The notes under the pieces: generated by a model | Databases searched by the model: none | What the model was told of the DNA's origin: nothing | Seen by the model: only the letters and a program-made list of their open reading frames with translations | Program-made: the position numbers and the translations under genes | In this document: positions 8,015 through 17,184 of the stretch, in pieces | Layout of the letters: each line of letters starts with the position of its first letter | Position numbering within the stretch: the first letter of the stretch is position 1 | From: Mycoplasmatota bacterium | GTDB taxonomy: Bacteria; Bacillota_I; Bacilli_A; Acholeplasmatales; Acholeplasmataceae | Assembly: GCA_024650045.1 (NCBI GenBank) | Contig: JANKMU010000016.1 | Location: forward strand, 1-37,387 | Reading direction: 5' to 3' | DNA: 37,387 nucleotides

Positions 8015-8502
8015 TTGTTTACCTCATTTCTTAAGTAGTTTTTTATGACTTTGACAGTCATATCAACATCATAATTATTAGATACAACTGCATCTGCGAA
8101 ATCTTGATATTTTAAATATCTTTCATCGAAGAGTTGTTCTAAAGTTTTTTGTCTTAATAATGGTCTTTGATAATCCGTTTCTAATCTCTCTTTGATAACA
8201 TCAAGATCTGTATCTAGATAAAAATTGATACCGTCCATTAATGCTTTATTAGATTTTTTGATGACAATGCCACCACCGCATGCGACTACGATATCACCTT
8301 CGGGTAATTTGGTTAATGCTTCAGATTCTAATTCTCTAAATTTTTCTTCACCATATTTTTCTATAATTTCTTCACAAAACATCTTAGCATCTTTTTCGAT
8401 GATACCATCAAGATCAACATATTGATAACTGATTTCTTTTGCTAGATTTCTTGCTATGGTTGATTTACCGGATCCTGGCATTCCAATAAGAAATATTCTC
8501 AT
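8011..8502 (-). CDS. aroK: shikimate kinase
   Basis: Phosphorylates shikimate at the 3-hydroxyl using ATP. The protein has 163 residues. The P-loop is GMPGSGKST at 7-15, followed by DLDGIIE (shikimate and Mg binding), ACGGGIV (GGG motif) and YQRPLL in the lid region. It ends in UGA inside an ATGA overlap with aroQ. It starts 6 bases after the miaA end, within the mutS-mutL-miaA operon. Confidence 0.93.
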   Translation of the reverse strand: MRIFLIGMPGSGKSTIARNLAKEISYQYVDLDGIIEKDAKMFCEEIIEKYGEEKFRELESEALTKLPEGDIVVACGGGIVIKKSNKALMDGINFYLDTDLDVIKERLETDYQRPLLRQKTLEQLFDERYLKYQDFADAVVSNNYDVDMTVKVIKNYLRNEVNK

Positions 8503-8508
8503 TTTTCA

Positions 8509-9381
8509 TTAAACCTCCTTAAGAAATGCTTTAACCATGCGATAAGCATCATCTTCTAATGAGGTGCTTAAGGCATCGAGCATAACTGGATTCATCTGAT
8601 TTTTGAAAAACGTTTTTTGTTTTTTTGCAAGACGCTTACTTGCCTTTATAATTTGTTCTTTTGCTTCATCTATTGTTATTATACCATCTAAATATAGGTT
8701 AAGTTCTCGATAACCTATAGCATTTATTCTTATATTTAGCTGTTCTAGTTCTATAACTTCTTCGATAAAGCCTTCTTCAAGTTGTCGATCAAGACGTTTT
8801 CTCAACCGTTCTTCTAAAATGTTTCTATCGAGGTCAAGATATAAAATAAGAGGTTTATATAGCAAGATGTCTTTTTTAGTTTTTGATGACCTTGGATGTC
8901 CCAAAAGTGCTTGTTCGAGAGCTCTTAAGATGCGTCTTCTATTTTGAATATCGATAACAATATCAGGGTCTATGCCTATTAACATTTGATATAATTCTTC
9001 GTTGGTATACTTTACGTATTTATCATCAAAATCTTGACTTCGACCTTTTTCAATAAACTCATATTGATATAAAGCAGCTTTAATATATAAACCAGTCCCT
9101 CCAACAATCATGGGAACTTCAATTTCATCAATCTTTTTTCTTACATCTTTTTGAAAGTTATAAACACTATATGGTTCATTTGGTTTAACTATGTCAAATA
9201 AATGATGTGGAATATTCTCTTTTTCCTCATCTTTGATTTTGGCAGAGCCAATATCAAGTCCTTGATAGATTTGTACTGAATCTCCATTAATAATTTCTGC
9301 ATTTATTTTTTTAGCTAAACGTATGGATAAACCTGTTTTACCAGACCCTGTAGGTCCTACAATAACGATAACCTTTTTCAT
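8509..9381 (-). CDS. miaA: tRNA dimethylallyltransferase
   Basis: Adds a dimethylallyl group to N6 of A37 in tRNAs that read codons starting with U, making i6A37, the substrate of MiaB encoded at 15690. The protein has 290 residues. The P-loop is GPTGSGKTGL at 9-18, followed by DSVQIYQGLDIGSAK, HHLFDIVKP, VGGTGLYI and the RRRILRALE region. The start codon overlaps the mutL stop by one base (TAATG). The MutL-MiaA adjacency is common in bacteria. Confidence 0.95.
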   Translation of the reverse strand: MKKVIVIVGPTGSGKTGLSIRLAKKINAEIINGDSVQIYQGLDIGSAKIKDEEKENIPHHLFDIVKPNEPYSVYNFQKDVRKKIDEIEVPMIVGGTGLYIKAALYQYEFIEKGRSQDFDDKYVKYTNEELYQMLIGIDPDIVIDIQNRRRILRALEQALLGHPRSSKTKKDILLYKPLILYLDLDRNILEERLRKRLDRQLEEGFIEEVIELEQLNIRINAIGYRELNLYLDGIITIDEAKEQIIKASKRLAKKQKTFFKNQMNPVMLDALSTSLEDDAYRMVKAFLKEV

Positions 9382-11066
9382 TAAACCACCCGCTTAAACA
9401 TGCGTTCAACATCATAATGAGATAGTTTGATTATCGTAGGTCTACCATGTGGACAAGTATATGGATTCTTGCATTGCTTTAAATCTTTTACAATTTTGTT
9501 AATCTCGTTTTGATTCAAAGATTTATTTGCCTTGATAGCACCTTTGCAACTAATATCTTTAGCAAGACTATCTCTTAGAACAGCTAAATCTATTTTATTT
9601 TTTTCAGCAAGCATTGAACCCATTGTTTCAATGCCTAGGTCTACTTCTGTATCCAACATCCATATAGGAAGTCCTGTTAAATCGTAGTTTTCATCGAAAA
9701 TAAAACCATAAGATTCAAAGGATTTCATATGTTTTGAAATAACTTCTATATCTTCTTTAGTAAGATCAAGAGATCTTGGCATTAATAAATTTTTTACACT
9801 TTGATTCGGATTTGCTAGTGAATGATAGTAATGTTCATATCGTATTCTTTCTGCTGCAGCATGTTGATCCATCATATATAGTCCATCTTCGTTTTGAAAC
9901 AATAAATACGTACCTGAAAATACACCAACAAAATCTAGATCAGGTAATTTTTGGATGTCATTATCCTTATTATCTTCATTATTTTCTTGAATTAATTCCT
10001 CACCAAACTGTAAAGATTGATATACATATTTTTCATCTTGATCTTTTCTAATTCGGTTTATAGCTTCTGGTATTTGATGAACCTTTTTGTTTAATGCATC
10101 TTTTATCATAGTCTCAATATGATATGAAAGCATGGATTCATTGACAAATTTAACTTCATATTTTTGAGGATGTACATTGACATCGAGTAAACTTGGATCC
10201 ATTTCCATGTGAATTAAAGCAATCGGATATTTTCCAACCATCATATAACTATGATACCCATCAATCACTGCTTGAATTAATCTATAGTTTTTAATATATC
10301 GCCCATTAACAAAAATGGAGATATCTTTTTTTCTAGACCGTGCAATTTGAGGACTTAATAAATATCCAGTCATTTTAATTTTTTGAACTGTCTCTTCGAA
10401 AACAGTCATATCCTTTGTCATTTTTGAACCATAGATTTGATCAATTAAATTATAAAAATCATTAGTCCCATAGGTCTCTTTAACCATTTTATCGTCCATT
10501 TTTAAACTAAATCTAATATCGGGGTTTGCTAATGCAAGACGATCAAAAATATCAATGATAGCTGCTCTTTCTGCATAATCTGATTTAATATATTTAAATC
10601 TAGCAGGTGTATTGAAAAATAACTCTTTAACTTCGACAACTGTTCCTTTGTTTAAAGTTGCGCTACCTTCATATACCAAATGACTTCCATGGTACTCGAC
10701 TTGAATACCTTCCTGGTTTTCTTGTCTAGTTCTTAATATAACTTTAGAAACTGCAGATATGGCAGCAAGTGCTTCACCTCTAAATCCTAAAGTATAAATA
10801 TGATTTAAATCACTTTCATCTTTGATTTTACTTGTAGCATGCCGATTAAATGCTAAATGAGCATCAGAAAAATCCATACCTTCACCATTATCAGTAACAA
10901 TAATAGATTGCATTCCCATATCCATAACTTCAATGGAAATAATTGATGCTTTTGCATCGATTGAATTTTCTACAAGCTCCTTAATGACTGATGCTGGTCT
11001 ATCAACAACTTCACCAGCAGCAATCATGTTTGCAAGCTTACTGTCCATTTGTTTAATAATTGACAT
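9381..11066 (-). CDS. mutL: DNA mismatch repair protein MutL, endonuclease type
   Basis: Links mismatch recognition by MutS to strand incision. The N-terminal GHKL ATPase domain has ELVENSIDA (30-38), DNGEGM and LGFRGEAL (about 93-100). The C-terminal domain keeps the metal-dependent nuclease motif DQHA-x2-E-x4-E (DQHAAAERIRYE, near residue 398), CPHGRP (near 538) and the terminal FKRVV. This MutL should therefore nick DNA itself, as in Bacillus and unlike E. coli, which uses MutH. At 561 residues the linker is rather short. It lies 11 bases after mutS. Confidence 0.96.
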   Translation of the reverse strand: MSIIKQMDSKLANMIAAGEVVDRPASVIKELVENSIDAKASIISIEVMDMGMQSIIVTDNGEGMDFSDAHLAFNRHATSKIKDESDLNHIYTLGFRGEALAAISAVSKVILRTRQENQEGIQVEYHGSHLVYEGSATLNKGTVVEVKELFFNTPARFKYIKSDYAERAAIIDIFDRLALANPDIRFSLKMDDKMVKETYGTNDFYNLIDQIYGSKMTKDMTVFEETVQKIKMTGYLLSPQIARSRKKDISIFVNGRYIKNYRLIQAVIDGYHSYMMVGKYPIALIHMEMDPSLLDVNVHPQKYEVKFVNESMLSYHIETMIKDALNKKVHQIPEAINRIRKDQDEKYVYQSLQFGEELIQENNEDNKDNDIQKLPDLDFVGVFSGTYLLFQNEDGLYMMDQHAAAERIRYEHYYHSLANPNQSVKNLLMPRSLDLTKEDIEVISKHMKSFESYGFIFDENYDLTGLPIWMLDTEVDLGIETMGSMLAEKNKIDLAVLRDSLAKDISCKGAIKANKSLNQNEINKIVKDLKQCKNPYTCPHGRPTIIKLSHYDVERMFKRVV

Positions 11067-11077
11067 AATTTATTCCT

Positions 11078-13600
11078 TTACTTTTTGGGTTTAATCAGAC
11101 TTTGATAATGTTTAAGTAATAACAAAGCATCAATAGGTGTCATTTGATCGGTATTGAGTTTTTCAATTTCATCTAAAACACTGACTTTGTCAGGATTGAT
11201 GGTTTGAATATCTTCTGCTTCAAATTTTTCATAATTAAATAAATCTAGGACAACTTTATTTTCTTTATCTTCAAGTTTTTCCAATATTTGTTTGCTTCTT
11301 GCAATTAAACTTTTTGGAAGATGTGCTAAATTCGCAACTTGTATACCATATGATTTATCTGTGGTTCCTTTTTCAATATGGTGTAAGAAAACCATGGTAT
11401 CATTTTCTTCTTTTGCCTTAACACAAAGATTTGTTAACCGCTCTAAACTGCTCTCAAGAACTGTTAATTCATGATAATGTGTAGAAAACAGTGTTTGTGC
11501 TTTTATTTTCTCATGAATATACTCAATCATACCTTGTGCAAGTGCCATACCATCATATGTTGCAGTACCTCTACCAATTTCATCGAATAAAATGAGACTT
11601 TTATCACTTGCTTTGGTTAACGCCTCATTAGATTCAACCATTTCAACCATAAATGTTGATTTACCTCCAGACAAATCATCTGAGGAACCTATTCTTGTAA
11701 AAATGGCATCATAGACTGGAAGTCTAGCTTTTTCAGCAGGCACAAATGAACCAATTTGAGCAAGATATACAATCATTGCATACATTCTCATATATGTTGA
11801 TTTACCGCTCATATTGGGACCAGTGATTAAAAAGATTTCTCCTTCTTTCATTATGACATCGTTAGCGACAAATTTTGTAAACCTTTCAACAACAGGGTGT
11901 CTACCTTGAATGACTTCAACGTCTCTACTATTTTGAAGTGTTGGACGAACAAAGTTTAATTTTTCTGAAACGATTGCTAACGATAAGTAAACATCAACAC
12001 TCGCTACTTTAGTTGAAAGTTCCTGTAAACTAAATGTGAAGCTTTCAGCGAACTCACGAATTTCTTTAAATAATTCATATTCTAAAGTCATGCTTCTTTC
12101 TTTTGCATGAAGTAAATCATCTTCTTTTTCTTTCAAAATAGGTGTAATATATCTTTCACTATTTGCTAATGTTTGCTTTCTTTCATAACCAAACTCATCT
12201 TTAACTAACGATGCATTACCTTTTGATACTTCAATATAGTAACCGAAAACTCGATTAAAACCTACACGCAGATTTTTAATTCCAGTTCTTTCACGTTCTG
12301 TTTTTTCAAATTCAGATAACCATGTTTTGCCATGTAAATCTATATCTCTTAACTCATCTAATTTCGAGTTATAACCTTTTTTAATAATACCACCATCTTT
12401 TAGGGTGATGGGTGGATCGTCATGTATTGAACGCTCTAAATGATTGAATAATTCTTGATGTTCATCCATTTGATCAACGATTAAATCAAGTTTTTCATTT
12501 TTATATTGTTTGATTGATTCTTTTAAATCAGGAATTTGTCTTAATGTTTCTTTTAATTGATATAAATCTCTTGCATTAACCGTTTGAAATGCTATACGTC
12601 CAACGATTCTATTGATATCGTAAATATATCTTAAATGCCCTATCATTTGTTCTCTTGGTTGGTATGGTAAAAATGCTTCGATTAAATCATAACGATCATT
12701 TAACGACTTTATATCATATAAAGGATGATTGAGCATTGATTTCAACATACGTGAACCCATTGCTGTTTGACATTCATTTAGCCAATAGAGAAGTGTTGTT
12801 TGGGAATTATTGACCAAAGATTCTTCTATTTCGAGATGTTTTTTTACACGATAATCAACATGCATATGCCCAACTCTTTGGATAACTTTAAAAGGCATCA
12901 AATGGTTTAACATCTGTTTTTGGGTACCAATCAAATAATTCAACAAATGAGATGCAGCTCTTTTTTGCTCTCTTTCTAAATGATTTAAATATCTATTTTC
13001 GATGATTTGTAGTTGATCGCTAAATGAAACAAGTAATTCGTTTTCTTGTAATGTTTTAGAAATGTAATCATCAAAATGAACAGGCAAAACAACCTCTTTT
13101 ATATCTAAACTTAAGACAAGGTCTACTGCTTGTTTTTTTTCTAATCCATCCGTAATAAAAGATTCTCCAGTGGAAATATCAACATAGGTTAGTGCATATC
13201 CTTTTTCAGTTAGTAAAATTGAGCCAATAAAATTATTAGTGTTAGCATCCAATATACCATCTTCTAAAACAGTTCCTGGGGTAATCAAACGAATGACTTC
13301 TCTTTTAACTAATCCTTTACCAGCTTCTGTAACTTGTTCAACGATTGCAATCTTAAACCCTTTTTCAATAAGTTTTTGAATATAAGGTTTAACTGAGTGG
13401 TAAGGTACACCGCACATCGGAACCTTAGCTCCAGCATCTCTTGAAGTTAAGGCAATTTCTAGTACTTTTGATGCAACAATTGCGTCATCAAAAAACATTT
13501 CATAAAAATCGCCTAATCTAAAAAAGACTATCGCATCTGCGTAGTCTTCTTTAATTTCAAGGTATTGTTGCATCATTGGGGTGTACTTTTGTTTGTCCAT
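11078..13600 (-). CDS. mutS: DNA mismatch repair protein MutS
   Basis: Recognises base mismatches and small loops. The 840-residue protein is a full MutS1. The N-terminal mismatch-binding motif with the Phe-x-Glu pair is seen in GDFYEMF. The ABC-type ATPase has Walker A GPNMSGKST (near residue 593), a signature around SDDLSGGKSTF, Walker B LILFDEIGRG (near 673) and STHYHEL. Near the C-terminus LDLFNYE could be a sliding-clamp-binding peptide, which is inference. The Shine-Dalgarno is GGGGGATC. It follows the SAP-like membrane protein gene by 29 bases with no terminator between them. Confidence 0.97.
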   Translation of the reverse strand: MDKQKYTPMMQQYLEIKEDYADAIVFFRLGDFYEMFFDDAIVASKVLEIALTSRDAGAKVPMCGVPYHSVKPYIQKLIEKGFKIAIVEQVTEAGKGLVKREVIRLITPGTVLEDGILDANTNNFIGSILLTEKGYALTYVDISTGESFITDGLEKKQAVDLVLSLDIKEVVLPVHFDDYISKTLQENELLVSFSDQLQIIENRYLNHLEREQKRAASHLLNYLIGTQKQMLNHLMPFKVIQRVGHMHVDYRVKKHLEIEESLVNNSQTTLLYWLNECQTAMGSRMLKSMLNHPLYDIKSLNDRYDLIEAFLPYQPREQMIGHLRYIYDINRIVGRIAFQTVNARDLYQLKETLRQIPDLKESIKQYKNEKLDLIVDQMDEHQELFNHLERSIHDDPPITLKDGGIIKKGYNSKLDELRDIDLHGKTWLSEFEKTERERTGIKNLRVGFNRVFGYYIEVSKGNASLVKDEFGYERKQTLANSERYITPILKEKEDDLLHAKERSMTLEYELFKEIREFAESFTFSLQELSTKVASVDVYLSLAIVSEKLNFVRPTLQNSRDVEVIQGRHPVVERFTKFVANDVIMKEGEIFLITGPNMSGKSTYMRMYAMIVYLAQIGSFVPAEKARLPVYDAIFTRIGSSDDLSGGKSTFMVEMVESNEALTKASDKSLILFDEIGRGTATYDGMALAQGMIEYIHEKIKAQTLFSTHYHELTVLESSLERLTNLCVKAKEENDTMVFLHHIEKGTTDKSYGIQVANLAHLPKSLIARSKQILEKLEDKENKVVLDLFNYEKFEAEDIQTINPDKVSVLDEIEKLNTDQMTPIDALLLLKHYQSLIKPKK

Positions 13601-13629
13601 GGGTGATCCCCCTAATTTATATTATTTAA

Positions 13630-15258
13630 CTATCCAAAGATACTTGCAAGTAATTCATGTAAATGTTGCAAGATACCTTTACCAGCAATTTGAATACCAT
13701 TTAGTGTATTGTTAAATCCAGCTAAGAATGGGATATCAACAAAATATGTAATCGCTCCATATATAACGAATAAGATAATTCCAATTGAAGCTGCAATTAA
13801 GAATACTTTGAGTAAAACTTTGAATAGTTTCAACAAAAACTTGCCTAAACCTTTAAACATCTTGCCAAAGAAACGGAGTTCTCCGGGTAGTTGATCATCT
13901 TTATTCATAACATTTGTATCTTTATCAACACCAATAGATGATGCAGCTTTTTTATCTTCTATAAATTTTTCTCTTTCATCAGCTTCATCATTTTTAATAA
14001 TCTTCTTAAGTGATTTAGGTTCACCGTAAAACTCTGCAGAATTCAAAATAACTGGTTCACCTGATGGTGTCGATTCGGTTAATTTTGTAACTGCTTGACT
14101 TTCTTTTTGTTCAATTTTAGTTTCTTGTTGAAGTGCATGTTCAACAACTTCTCTTAGTAATTTAATCTCTTGAACTAGCTCACTAATATCTAGGTTTTGT
14201 TGGACATATTGAATAGGTTCTTTTGGTGGAGTTTCCTCTTTTGTCTCTACCTTTACACCTTTTTCTTCAACCTTTGTTTTAACCTCTTCTATAGGTTCAT
14301 CTATTTTAGCTTCCTCTACAACTTCAGGTTCTTCTTTTTTCTCTTCTATGATTGGTTTAGCAACAGGCTCTTCTTCAACATGTTTTTGAACCTCTTCAAT
14401 TTCTTTTTCGTAAACTGCTTGTGATTCTGGTACGAAGTATGTCTCTTTCGTTTCTTTAGCGTTTGCTAAAATATATTCAATAATTTCTTCTTTCTTAAGT
14501 TCGGTAGAAGCTTTAATGTCATGGTCAATTGCAAATCTTTGCATAATTAATACAGACATACCTCTGATTTGTGTTTCTAATTCTGGGGTATGTTCACCAC
14601 GATCTTCGAGTTCAGTAATAATAATATCTGCAAGTTCAGATTTCTTCAAACGTCTTGGAACATTTACATCATATTTAGCTCCTAGGTCTCTAATTTCACC
14701 TAATGTTGAACTCTTGTATAATACGGGTCTAAACTTACCAGGTGGCACACCATCTATTCTTCCAAAACTATCAAAGAATAAATCTTTAATTTCCCTATTA
14801 AAATTCTTCATGTTTGGCAGTTCAAGACCAACAGCTTTTACATGAGTAATAGAGTCATCAACAAGTTTCTTGATATCGTTTGATGTAACTTTTTTCTCAA
14901 CCATATAAGAAAGCAAATCAGTCCAAAAATCTTCTAAGAAGGTTTTGTCCAATTGAGGGTCATCGAAAAATACAAGTAAATTCTCGAGTTGTGTTTCTGT
15001 AAATTCAGTAAACCAAGAAAGACGATAATTTAGTTCATCAGCTAAAGTCAATCGTGTTTTTCTTGTTTCAATAACTTTTTCTCTTAATGTTTCTCTTAAA
15101 ACAAACATCCTTAGTTCACGAGGAATAGTTAGTCCTATATCCATGAAAAAAGAATTAACTTTACTACCAGGTAAGTATATAATTGTCTTCAGCACTTCTT
15201 CAATCTTTAACTCCTTGTTACCTACTAGTATTTCGCTTTCACGTGTTAATCTAGGCAT
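13630..15258 (-). CDS. unknown tail-anchored protein with tandem SAP-like motifs
   Basis: I do not recognise this 542-residue protein. Residues 1-180 form an unidentified, mostly helical region. Two related SAP/Rho-N-like helix-extended-loop-helix segments follow, at about 186-220 (IRDLGAKYDVNVPRRLKKSE) and 233-268 (FAIDHDIKASTELKKEE). After them come a Glu/Lys/Pro-rich low-complexity linker (about 282-345), a short coiled coil (about 356-390) and a basic amphipathic stretch. One strong hydrophobic helix lies near 483-507, and about 35 residues remain after it. The simplest reading is a cytoplasmic, possibly nucleic-acid-binding protein anchored at its C-terminus. It heads the operon with mutS, mutL, miaA, aroK and aroQ, behind a good promoter and GGAGGTATTAT. 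In Bacillus this slot between ymcA and mutS holds cotE, which is unrelated. Confidence 0.8.
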   Translation of the reverse strand: MPRLTRESEILVGNKELKIEEVLKTIIYLPGSKVNSFFMDIGLTIPRELRMFVLRETLREKVIETRKTRLTLADELNYRLSWFTEFTETQLENLLVFFDDPQLDKTFLEDFWTDLLSYMVEKKVTSNDIKKLVDDSITHVKAVGLELPNMKNFNREIKDLFFDSFGRIDGVPPGKFRPVLYKSSTLGEIRDLGAKYDVNVPRRLKKSELADIIITELEDRGEHTPELETQIRGMSVLIMQRFAIDHDIKASTELKKEEIIEYILANAKETKETYFVPESQAVYEKEIEEVQKHVEEEPVAKPIIEEKKEEPEVVEEAKIDEPIEEVKTKVEEKGVKVETKEETPPKEPIQYVQQNLDISELVQEIKLLREVVEHALQQETKIEQKESQAVTKLTESTPSGEPVILNSAEFYGEPKSLKKIIKNDEADEREKFIEDKKAASSIGVDKDTNVMNKDDQLPGELRFFGKMFKGLGKFLLKLFKVLLKVFLIAASIGIILFVIYGAITYFVDIPFLAGFNNTLNGIQIAGKGILQHLHELLASIFG

Positions 15259-15288
15259 ATAATACCTCCATTAGAACTCTTTGTATTA

Positions 15289-15317
15289 ATAATACAATGA
15301 TTTACGTTTTTTATCAA
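15289..15317 (-). promoter_or_regulatory. promoter of the SAP-like/mutS/mutL operon
   Basis: TTGATA (15312-15317) and TATTAT (15289-15294) have a 17-base spacer, the best -35/-10 pair in this part of the window. It lies between the ymcA terminator and the start of the 542-residue protein. Confidence 0.65.
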
Positions 15318-15336
15318 GTTATTTCACTCTTTTTAA

Positions 15337-15362
15337 TAGAAAAAGGCCTTATATAGACCTTT
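15337..15362 (-). terminator. terminator after ymcA
   Basis: The stem 15342-15348/15356-15362 (7 bp, one G-U) has a 7-base loop and then a T-rich tail on the minus strand. It begins one base after the ymcA stop codon. Confidence 0.7.
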
Positions 15363-15363
15363 A

Positions 15364-15693
15364 TCATTCGAAATCTTTTTCGATTCCTTCTTCAATTATA
15401 GAAATTATAGATTGTATCATATCATTTATATCGCCTTGCAAAGCCAAATACTCGGACATGAGGGGATAGCCTTCAATCTCACTTAATTGCTGTTCATAAC
15501 GTTTTTCAAATGATTTAATAGCTTCTTTTTTTCCAATCTCTTTTGCATTAACCATCTGTTTTTGAATAGCTTTAAGTTCGTTGATTTTTCTCTTTAATAC
15601 TTTATTTTTATTGATATGATTTTCGATTCTTTTATATCTTTGAATTTCTTCATTCTCCATAATCATTTTTATTAGTTTTTCTTTCTCCGTCAT
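15364..15693 (-). CDS. ricA: YlbF/YmcA family protein, likely RicA
   Basis: A 109-residue all-helical protein of the YlbF/YmcA family. In Bacillus, RicA (YmcA), RicF (YlbF) and RicT (YaaT) form a complex that steers RNase Y in mRNA maturation. The call rests on size, helical and charged composition, and position: as in Bacillus it follows miaB directly (ATGA overlap) and lies near rny. The partners RicF and RicT are not in this window. No catalytic residues are expected. YlbF itself is the alternative, but synteny favours YmcA. Confidence 0.78.
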   Translation of the reverse strand: MTEKEKLIKMIMENEEIQRYKRIENHINKNKVLKRKINELKAIQKQMVNAKEIGKKEAIKSFEKRYEQQLSEIEGYPLMSEYLALQGDINDMIQSIISIIEEGIEKDFE

Positions 15694-17132
15694 ATTGCTT
15701 CACCTAATAAAAACCATGTTTTTGCTTGTGTTATTTTAACTTCAACAATTTGACCAATCATTGTTTTATCACCTTTAAAATTAACAAGCTTATTGTGTTC
15801 TGAGTATCCTGCTAAAACATCATCATCATGTTTTGAAACACCATCAACCAATACTTTAACAGTTTGATTTAAGAACCTCTCATTACCTCTTAAATATCCA
15901 TCATTGACTTTTTCATTTAATAAATATAATCTTTGTTTCTTGATTTCTTCTGGAGTATCATCTTCAAATTTAGCAGCTGGAGTACCTTCTCTTTTTGAAA
16001 AGATAAATGTGAAAGCTCCTTCAAAATTCGCTTGATCTACCATATCTAAAGTTTCTAAGAAATCAGCTTCAGTTTCTGTTGGAAATCCGACAATAATATC
16101 TGTTGTAACTGCTATTCCTGGAACAGTTTCTTTTAGTTCGTTTAAAACTTTTAAGTAAGATTCTTTAGTGTAATGGCGATTCATTTTTTTAAGTACAGGA
16201 TTACTTCCTGATTGGACAGGTAAATGGAAGTGTGGCATAATATGTTTTCCATCTCGCATTGCTTCCATTGTTTTATAATCCAAATCATGAGGATGACTTG
16301 TTGTAAAACGAATACGCTCAATACCAACTTGATCTAAGTCTCTTAACAAATCTCCAAATGTGTACTCAATATCTTTAAAATCTTTACCATAAGCATTTAC
16401 ATTTTGTCCTAAAAGAGTTACTTCTTTATATCCTTGTTCTACAAGCTCATTTACTTCTTTTAATATTTCTTCTTTAGATCTTGATCTTTCTTTACCTCTT
16501 GTATATGGAACAATACAATATGTACAAAATTCATCACAACCAAACATGATATTAACCCATGCTTTAAATTTATGGTTTCTCACTTTTGGAAGATTTTCGA
16601 TAATCTCTCCTTCTTGTGAATAAACCTCAATAACTCTTTCTTTTGAAAACATTGCTGTTTCAACATACTCGGGAAGTTTATAGATGTTATGTGTACCAAA
16701 AACAAGATCAACATGTTGGTATTTTTTCATAACACGGTCGACAACATTTTCTTCTTGAGCCATACAACCAGCTAAACCTAGGATTAGATTAGGATTCTGT
16801 CTTTTCAGTTTTTTAAGTCTTCCCAATTCTCCCCATATACGATTTTCTGCATTTTCTCTAATGGCACAAGTATTAATGATAATCACATCACTATTCTCTT
16901 CAGTATTTGAGTATGTAAATCCCATTAACTCTAAAATACCCGCCATGGTTTCGCTGTCAGCTTCATTTCCCTGACATCCATACGTGTGAATTGAATATGT
17001 TTTATCGACACCAATTTTTTGATGTGCATCATTTAAATTAAATTGTAATTCCTCAATTGTTTGCTTACTTCTTTTTCTTGCTTTATTTAAATCTGGCTTG
17101 AAATATTTTTCAATATCTACGTTGTTGTTCAT
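15690..17132 (-). CDS. miaB: tRNA-2-methylthio-N6-dimethylallyladenosine synthase
   Basis: Radical-SAM methylthiotransferase that adds a methylthio group to i6A37, the product of MiaA, in the anticodon loop. The N-terminal cluster cysteines are in TYGCQGNEADSE, INTCAIREN and GLAGCMAQE. The radical-SAM CxxxCxxC is in FGCDEFCTYCIVPYTRG, and a TRAM domain ends the protein. I start it at the ATG at 17132 (480 residues). An in-frame GTG at 17141 lies inside the Shine-Dalgarno (ACAGGTGATTTTT) and is not a credible start. A TATAAT 17 bases upstream gives a very short leader. Confidence 0.95.
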   Translation of the reverse strand: MNNNVDIEKYFKPDLNKARKRSKQTIEELQFNLNDAHQKIGVDKTYSIHTYGCQGNEADSETMAGILELMGFTYSNTEENSDVIIINTCAIRENAENRIWGELGRLKKLKRQNPNLILGLAGCMAQEENVVDRVMKKYQHVDLVFGTHNIYKLPEYVETAMFSKERVIEVYSQEGEIIENLPKVRNHKFKAWVNIMFGCDEFCTYCIVPYTRGKERSRSKEEILKEVNELVEQGYKEVTLLGQNVNAYGKDFKDIEYTFGDLLRDLDQVGIERIRFTTSHPHDLDYKTMEAMRDGKHIMPHFHLPVQSGSNPVLKKMNRHYTKESYLKVLNELKETVPGIAVTTDIIVGFPTETEADFLETLDMVDQANFEGAFTFIFSKREGTPAAKFEDDTPEEIKKQRLYLLNEKVNDGYLRGNERFLNQTVKVLVDGVSKHDDDVLAGYSEHNKLVNFKGDKTMIGQIVEVKITQAKTWFLLGEAI

Positions 17133-17149
17133 AAAAATCACCTGTTCTT

Positions 17150-17155
17150 ATTATA
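17150..17155 (-). promoter_or_regulatory. -10 element of miaB-ymcA promoter
   Basis: The minus strand reads TGTATAAT, located between the ymdB terminator and the miaB Shine-Dalgarno. No convincing -35 is visible because the terminator occupies that position. The -10-to-ATG distance is 17 bases, the same as in front of rluB. Confidence 0.5.
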
Positions 17156-17157
17156 CA

Positions 17158-17184
17158 TGAAAAAACAGTATAAATTATACTGTT
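17158..17184 (-). terminator. terminator overlapping the ymdB stop codon
   Basis: The stem AACAGTAT/ATACTGTT (17164-17171/17177-17184) has a 5-base loop and is followed by Ts on the minus strand. The ymdB stop codon (17175-17177) lies in the loop and the top of the stem. Confidence 0.75.

Noticed and set aside
17133-17141. GTG start for miaB nine bases upstream of the ATG
   Set aside because: The GTG is part of the Shine-Dalgarno AGGTGA of the ATG at 17132, so it cannot serve as a start with its own ribosome site.
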